From NCBI RefSeq assembly GCF_000143415.4, contig NW_003314318.1, forward strand, positions 643,390-707,389: a stretch of 64,000 nt of DNA. The letters run 5' to 3'. Positions 58,097-64,000 of this stretch are shown here, one piece after another. The first letter of the stretch is position 1. Each line of letters starts with the position of its first letter. The DNA comes from Selaginella moellendorffii (taxonomy: Eukaryota; Streptophyta; Lycopodiopsida; Selaginellales; Selaginellaceae). Made by a program: the position numbers and the translations under genes. Below the pieces are notes generated by a model that was not told where the DNA came from, did not search any database, and saw only the letters and a program-made list of their open reading frames with translations.

Positions 58097-60826
58097 AATA
58101 GCCTTCGCAAGTGCGACGCATGTTCCCTCCGTGGATCTTAAGAACCATGCTACATGGATTCAGACAAAGGTGTTTCTAAACAACCCCGAGGGGGAGGTGG
58201 TAGCTGAGGGCTTAGCCACAGTTGTCGATCCAAGAGATGCGGTTGCTAATCAAGAATTGGGCTTGGATGATATTGGAGTTGCGATTTTAGAGGTTGTTGA
58301 CACAGAAGAAAATAGTCTGACTATTGAAAGCATTGTGCAGTGGAAATTGAGGCACTTAGTGTTTGAGAATGTGAAGGATTCACAATGCTGATTGGGATGC
58401 TATTGAAGAGGAGAGAGCAAGATACAAGACATTGTCCTGGAAGGTAGCTCGCAATTTTGTGTATGAGGCATTACGGTCATCTGTTGATGCTTCAAAACAT
58501 CAGGTGGGGGGCATGGTCTTCCAGAGGGGTTTGGTCTGCATGAAGGCATGGAGAATCATTTATGGAGTCCCTCTAACCACATTCTACAGAATCAAAACTG
58601 AGTTCGAGGAACAAAGGGTTCAACAGGCAGTCCATGGGAACGATGGTACTCACAAAACCAGGGGTCATGTTGTATATGGAGAGGCAATCTTCAAGAGGTT
58701 TGTCGAGACATGTAGCGAGCAGCAACCACATAAAACCCACCTCTTGGAAGATGGAACTCGAGACACCCAACGAGTTCTCCCTTCCATGTATACCAAGGAG
58801 GCCATATTGGAAGATGTGAATCGGGAACTCCAGAGTAATGGCTACAGGAAGCTGAGCCAATCTAGATTTAGTAGATTGTGGAGCAACAGGTTCAGGGATG
58901 TGAGTATAGGAAAGTACTCTAGCTTTTCAAAGTGTGACGAGTGCACTGCTATCAAAATGGCTTTGTCGAAGAATTCTTGCATCGCTCAAGAGCGAGAGAC
59001 GTTGGTTAGAAGGCGGCTCGACCACAACATCGAGCAGAGAAGCTGCAGGACTGCATATTATCATAACAGGATTCTCTCCATGGAGAGACCTGACTCTTAC
59101 CTCTGCATCATCCACGACAAAATGGACCAGAAAAAGACGTGCTTACCTCGACTCAATCCTGCCCCCAAGGCAATCTCTTCATCCATGCAACTGCCTGTGT
59201 CTCTGTTTGGCATAATTGCTCATGGGCATGGTGCCCAGAACTATGGGAACTTCTTTGTACCTCTATGGGGTGGCGGGGGTGCAAACATGATGATTGCATC
59301 CCTAGCAAAACACTTAAGGTCTCTGCAAAGTGTGCAGACTAAGCTGAACGGCCAACCCTTGCATAAGGCCCTTGTCGATCGAACCCCATACAGGGTTCAG
59401 CTGGAGGAGGAGCAAAGGCTTGCAGTATCGCGTGGGGCCCCATGCCATCCCAGTGAATATGTTGGCCGTCAGATTGTAGGGTTATCACGTGAGGCCTTAT
59501 GCCATTCCGACGAGGCTAGTCGCCCGGTGAATGCACATCCTCATCCAAACGAAGCAGAATCTCAAGGAAGTTCTTGCGGCCGATGTGGCCTTCCACCCCA
59601 TCTTCTGCTCCAAACAGACAATGCTGGCAGTGAGAACAAAAACATGTACGTCTTCGCATACTTGGCGATGCTTGTTGCCAAAGGCATATTTGAAATGGTT
59701 ACACTTGGCTTTCTCATGGTTGGGCACACTCATGAAGACGTCGATGCCATGTTCAGTCACCTGGCAGAGTCCCTCTGGCGATCCAATGTCCTCACCCTCC
59801 CACAACTCTACGATGAATTCCAAAATTGCATCAAAGGCACTATTGAAGTTGCACTTATGACAGAGGTTCCAGACTTTAAGGGGTTTGTAAGAGGCTACAT
59901 CAGGGACAGATCCGAAACGCTGATTGGCCACTCCAAGCCTCTTTAGTTTCATTTCAGCATGCGTGACAGTGCTCCAGTGATGAGGTACAAGATGAGAGAA
60001 TGGGACACAGTGTGGTTGCTAGTGGACGGCATTGAACTCTTCAAGAGAGATCCCATAACTGGGGAACCTATGATTCCTCAGGGTTCCCCACGGCCGATGC
60101 ACCCGGATGGACTCAAAGACCAGGAAAGTATAGTGGTCGGGATTAGACAGCATATTGCCTTCTGGAAGACGGGGTTGGTGTTTGGTGGAGAATCCTATTT
60201 TCAGAGGTGCAAACCTTTGATCGAATACTAGGAGAAGATTATATTTGCTATCCAAAATGGGCCGGTTGTATATGAAGAATTGGAAGAGTCCTTTTGGCCA
60301 GAACCCAGAGCACCAGATAGTAGCGGAACAATGTCCTCTGGAAATGCAATGACAGATAACGATGTTGAGGATCACTATTGTGGGCCGAGGAACAAGAAGC
60401 CGGATTCAGCATTCAATCCAGTACAGGTCTGCAAAGGAATGGTCGTGCTTGTCAGACCCAGTAATAAAAAACAAATGATATGGGTGGGGCGCTGCATCAC
60501 TGATGTAGAGGAGGACGCGGAAACTAACTCCTTCAATGTAACTGTGGAGTGGTTCAAGCCAAGTTCCAGATATACGAAGGATTGCCTAGAAAAGAAATGG
60601 GTGCTGAATCCAAGGGATCCCAGCATGAGCATATCGGTGGATAATGTTGTGCATGGTTGGATGCGAAAGCAGAGTGCCACCATCACCTTGCCAGACCATG
60701 CAAGAGATGCAGCAAGAGCATTCATAACCCGGGTTCAAGGTGAGATTCATTAATATTCCTTTACTAAGTTTCTAATGTATTTTATTTCAAGGTGAACAAT
60801 CCGAATCTGAATCAGAGGAGGCATGA
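58097..60826 (+). pseudogene. DUF7869-type DDE-like transposase (element C)
   Basis: An exon from 58097 begins with a small domain (WIQTKVFLNNPEGEVVAEGL ... LGLDDIGVAI) reminiscent of DUF8039 of plant transposases. After a frame change near 58385, a single frame runs 58400-60739 and splices to 60792-60826 (ending EQSESESEEA). The core has CMKAWRIIYGV, FSKCDECTAIK, the first Asp in IIHDKMDQKK (59116), the second in LLQTDNAGSENKN (59617), and GHTHEDVDAMFSHL (near 59722), the probable catalytic set of an RNase-H-like fold. Two TAG codons (59944, 60229) interrupt an otherwise intact frame. Two palindromes sit in the coding linker before the second Asp (59427-59505). It is the best candidate for the transposase of element C. 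Confidence 0.65.
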
Positions 60827-61364
60827 TGGCATGTGGCCTTACGCTATTCCTAGGTGAGATGATACAAATAACAAGTATAAATTCTTAGTTTTTCTAGCAA
60901 ATCTTACTTAAAGTTCAAGGTGAACAAGCCGAATATGAATTCATCGGATTGTTATAACAAATTGCGAGGTGATGGCATGAGGCGATACGCCATTTGAGAG
61001 TGGTAGCCATTCCTATATGAGGTGAGTGAAATATTTATTAGAAATACCTCATTCAATTGTGCACTTCTAAGTCTTGGTCCACTCAGTACTGTTTGCATGT
61101 TTTTATTTTAATTCTTTCTCTAAAATGTTATTTAGCATGTGGCTTCATGCCATTGCTCTCCACAATCATGCATTGAATTTTTCTATCCTTGCATAATACT
61201 TCTCCATATATATAGCATGTGCGCACATGTGATATGGTTCATTAGGCCTGATATAGTGTGTGAGGTAAAACAAAGATGATGTGACATATGCATTTACCAA
61301 TCACACATGCATAAATCTAATAATATGGCGTGTGGCCTATATTAATGGCACATAAACCTATATT

Positions 61365-61724
61365 GTGGGCTTACGTGCTTTATGTACCATCATTCCCTTG
61401 CAGCGTGTGTGTTGGTTTCCTTTTATAACACAACGAACTCCATATTTTAGGGTGAAGAGCGTTCTTATAGCAAGCACAAAATCTGTAAGTGAGGCAAAAA
61501 AGGAGACGGAGAAGGAGATAGGTGAAGATGTAGAATATATAAGTCTTCCAAACTCCCCGTACTATACTCCAGGTGATCATTTTTCTGAACAAACGGCAAC
61601 ATTAACAACTATCGAGAACGCCCCAGTAACGTTAGAGACAACAATCCAAAGCAAAACAATTGACCTGGAGAAGGATGATAGTACCGCTGAGAGTACCAAA
61701 AAGGAGGTGTCCACTAGCGCTTAG
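61365..61724 (+). CDS. Small SPYYTPG-motif accessory protein (element C copy)
   Basis: The homologous part starts near 61465 (ASTKSVSEAKKE) and runs through EYISLPNSPYYTPG, IENAPVTLETTIQSK and DSTAESTKKE to TAG at 61722. It matches the MULE A protein (18207-18452) over its whole length. The true start is unclear: the frame is open from an ATG-like start at 61365, but a TTTTAG acceptor at about 61450 suggests an upstream exon. A Glu/Lys-rich N-terminal stretch replaces the Ser-rich one of the MULE A copy. Confidence 0.6.
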   Translation: MGLRALCTIIPLQRVCWFPFITQRTPYFRVKSVLIASTKSVSEAKKETEKEIGEDVEYISLPNSPYYTPGDHFSEQTATLTTIENAPVTLETTIQSKTIDLEKDDSTAESTKKEVSTSA

Positions 61725-62360
61725 GCTTATAATGGTGTGTGCCCTCATGCCATTTACTTGATCACCAAATACCTTTTTCCCTTTGCACTAGTATATCTTA
61801 ATACCGGTCTGAGAAATAGAATGGCATGTGCCCTCAGGCCTTTTACTAAATCACCTTTGAAAGAAATGCAAGCCTCTATGTCGTAAAAAAAAGGTACTAG
61901 AGAAATTCCTTAATAATATGAATGTTATTTAGTTTCATGAAAATACACTAAGGGTCAAATGAGTTAAATGACTTCTCCAGACTAGCAATGCCTCTTGCTA
62001 CACCTTCACAATTAGATTCATTAGAAAAAGATAACATTGAATAATATCTAAATGTTCTCACCATTAAGTTATATGTCTGGCTAATAGGAATGACGTTCAT
62101 CTTGGAAAGCTCACCACACGCTCAATGAACAAACAAATAGTGTGTGCGCGCATGCCATCGCTCTTCTTTAGCTTCAGATTCGGCTTGTTCACCTTGACAA
62201 TGAGATTTATTATACAACCAGATGGACTCAGTCTGGACACAAAGTCACTGCGCTAGTCACCATGCCCTAGATATGTCTAGCCCCTAGACAAAAAATATAT
62301 AATTTCACGTCATTTTCAAATACTTGAAAATTTGTACCTAGTCCCATTTTACTGAATAAA

Positions 62361-62382
62361 TCCCACTTTAACGAAATAGAGC
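62361..62382 (-). repeat. Right terminal inverted repeat of element C
   Basis: Exact inverse of 49493-49514; followed by AT and the TGTG duplication at 62385-62388. Confidence 0.85.
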
Positions 62383-62388
62383 ATTGTG

Positions 62389-63386
62389 CTGAATTTCAAC
62401 TTGGTGCGATACTGTTCTAGGAGAGTTCTCCAGAACCTACTGGTGAAGATCTTATCTCAATCTGAGATAATCTCTTCTGGCCTTCCCCTCACTCGAACCA
62501 CTTGTTTGAAGAACAGTTTCGCCACACTTTCCGCATCCACCTCTGTTGTGGTGGGTATGAAATGTGCCATGTTCGAAAATCGGTCCACCATCACGAATAT
62601 CACATTGAACCCCCCGCTTGGGGGGAGTCCCGTGATGAAGTCCATCGTAAGACATTTCCACGGGCGATCTGGAATTGGGATGCTTTGCAACAAGCCCCCA
62701 CTAGCCTTAGTCACGGCTTTGACTTGCTGACATGTTGGACATGTCTTTATATAGTCTTGGACGTCCTTAGCCATATCTGGTTAGTGATACTTCCTCTTGA
62801 GTAAGCCCATTATTTTGGGCACTCCGCCGTGTTTTGCAAGAGGTCCGTCATGACACTCCTCTAAGGCTACCTTCCTTAGTTCCCCTTCTGAGACATACAC
62901 CCTCGTTTGCTTGTAATAGACGAGTCCATTGCATTCCGCATAGCCCATTTTCTCTTCCGTTGGCAGCTCACCTCTTTGGTGAGCTTCCCGCACTTCCAGA
63001 TTCCGCAGCAACACTTCTTGTGCTAGACCATCGTTCTTATATGCTGTCCGCACATCATCCCAAAAGGTTGTTGTTGCGCTGGATATCGCCAACTTCAAGC
63101 TCGCTTTTCGACTTAGCGCATCTGCCACGATGTTGCTCTTCCCAGGCTTGTACAGAATCTCGCAATCAAACTTGGCCAAAGCATTGGCCCACCGACCTTG
63201 TTTCCCCCTTAGGTCGGGTTGTGACAAAAAGTGTTTCGTTGCCACATTGTCCGTGTAAACCTTGAAGTGTCTCCCAAGGTAGTGTCGCCACTCCTTGAGC
63301 GCCTTGACCACCTCAAACAGTTCCTTCTCGTGGGCAGGCCACTTCCGTTGAGCCTTGTCCAACTTCTTCAAGAAGAATGCTACTGT
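62389..63386 (-). mobile_element. Chromovirus RNase H and integrase N-terminus
   Basis: Read leftwards from 63386: AFFLKKLDKAQRKWPAHEKE, YTDNVATKHFLSQP and KPGKSNIVADALSRK (RNase H). The integrase zinc-binding region follows (ECHDGPLAKHGG, CPTCQQVKA), then the first catalytic block DFITGLPPSGG and FVMVDRFSNMAHFIP. A stop interrupts YH-PDMAKD. The coding continues across element C at 49486. The upstream RT part is replaced by an inserted LTR at 63387. Confidence 0.85.
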
Positions 63387-64000
63387 GAGACACAAAATCC
63401 CTAGGCCCCAAAGTGGAGCCGGAAGGGTGCCATGTGATGGTGGCCAAAGTGAAAACCAAACGAGCGTAACACGTTTGGACTAAAAGCCCCGACTTGAAAG
63501 GTCGAGAGCGGGAGTGGAACTCCCAACAAAGTGCTCGAGGAACGAGCACGAAGCGAGCAATAAGCGAGGCTCCAAAAAGGGACCCAAAAGGACCAACACA
63601 TAACACGTGGAAGTGTCTGAGATGGACTCGAGTTGGAGGCCGAGGTGAAGTCCGAGAAGGACTCCGAGATGGAGTCCGAAGTGGAGTCCGAGGTGGACCC
63701 GAGATGGAGTTTGAGATGGATCCGAGATTGAGTCCGAGACGGACCAGAGATGGAGTCTGAGATGGAGTCCGAGGTGGAGTCCGAGGTGGACCCGAGATGG
63801 ACCCGAAATGGAGTCCGAGATGGACCCAAGATGGACCCGAAATGGAGTCTGAGATGGAGTCTGAGATGGACCCGAGATGGAGTCCGAGATGGACCCGAGA
63901 TGGAGTCCGAAGTCGAGACCAAGACCGAGACCGAGACCGGGACCGAGACCAAGACCGAGATCGGGACTGAGACCGAGACCGAGGGCGAGGCCGAGACTGA
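63387..64000 (+). repeat. 5' LTR with GAGATGGAGTCC minisatellite, runs off the window
   Basis: It begins TGAGACACAAAATCCCTAGG, the inverse of the LTR at 46200-46700, and continues into about 30 units of GAGATGGAGTCC / GAGATGGACCC to the window edge. It is inserted in the RNase H of the chromovirus; its other end lies beyond 64,000. Confidence 0.75.

Larger units (their letters stand above)
49491..62384. mobile_element. Element C, 12.9-kb DNA transposon inserted in a chromovirus
   Basis: The terminal inverted repeats are perfect over 22 bp: GCTCTATTTCGTTAAAGTGG then GA, at 49493-49514 and, inverted, at 62361-62382. Outside them are AA and AT and the TGTG duplication. Contents: phosphatase-like gene (-), ParB-like gene (-), DUF7869-type transposase (+), SPYYTPG small protein (+) and more than 20 copies of a palindrome. 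TIR and duplication lengths fit none of the well-known plant superfamilies that I can assign (not the 9 bp of MULE, 8 bp of hAT, or CACTA ends). All large genes carry in-frame stops. Confidence 0.88.
49491..62384. repeat. Dispersed ~22-bp palindrome family of element C
   Basis: The half-site ATGGCRTGWGG is followed by its inverse CCWCAYGCCAT. Starts seen by eye: 50953, 51028 (perfect), 52267, 52458, 52598, 54097, 55374, 55434, 55511, 56932, 57004, 57619, 57717 (perfect), 57924, 57994, 59427, 59484, 60826, 60972, 61133, 61212, 61325, 61732, 61821 and 62137. They lie in both intergenic DNA and introns, and a few are in exons. I found no comparable copies outside element C in this window. Confidence 0.85.

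Overview
This window is nuclear DNA of a land plant. Genes are split by many short GT-AG introns (mostly 45-75 nt). It holds a phytocyanin, a plant-type tRNA t6A dehydratase, a methionine aminopeptidase 2, a decayed PPR gene and dense nested plant transposons. The short introns, PPR relics and Crinkler-like genes suggest a lycophyte of the Selaginella type; that is inference from memory of such genomes, not a database match.

Layout. 0-6.1 kb is genic: tRNA threonylcarbamoyladenosine dehydratase (+), a Crinkler/RHS-like P-loop NTPase-nuclease gene (-), a PPR pseudogene (+) and a copper-binding phytocyanin (+). 6.1-11.1 kb is relic-rich: a LINE fragment, a strongly C-to-T-decayed LTR retroelement and an ABCG transporter fragment. 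11.5-14.8 kb holds methionine aminopeptidase 2 (-) and a divergent coiled-coil gene (+) whose 3' part is interrupted by a gag-only retroelement (14.8-16.7 kb).

17.8-26.9 kb is a complete 9.1 kb Mutator-like element (MULE A) with matching inverted ends and an exact 9-bp target duplication. It carries a transposase gene and four accessory genes. 30.3-37.4 kb is a decayed, inverted relative (MULE B) that carries a dead transposase and a gene ending in a DNA N4/N6-methyltransferase-like domain. Between and beyond them lie relics of a second transposase family, Ty3/gypsy and Ty1/copia elements, and a second, intact Crinkler-like gene (39.4-41.4 kb).

41.9-64 kb is a nest of LTR retroelements. Inside the integrase of a minus-strand chromovirus sits a 12.9 kb DNA transposon (49,491-62,384, element C). 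It has 22-bp perfect inverted ends and a TGTG target duplication; removing it restores the usual integrase motif. Element C encodes a DDE-like transposase of the DUF7869 type, a ParB-like protein, a HAD/FCP1-like phosphatase with an acidic N-terminus, and a small protein homologous to one in MULE A. It is studded with more than 20 copies of a roughly 22-bp palindrome, in introns, intergenic DNA and a few exons, that I did not see elsewhere in the window. Element C, its palindromes and the small protein shared between two unrelated transposons are the strongest candidates for something undescribed.
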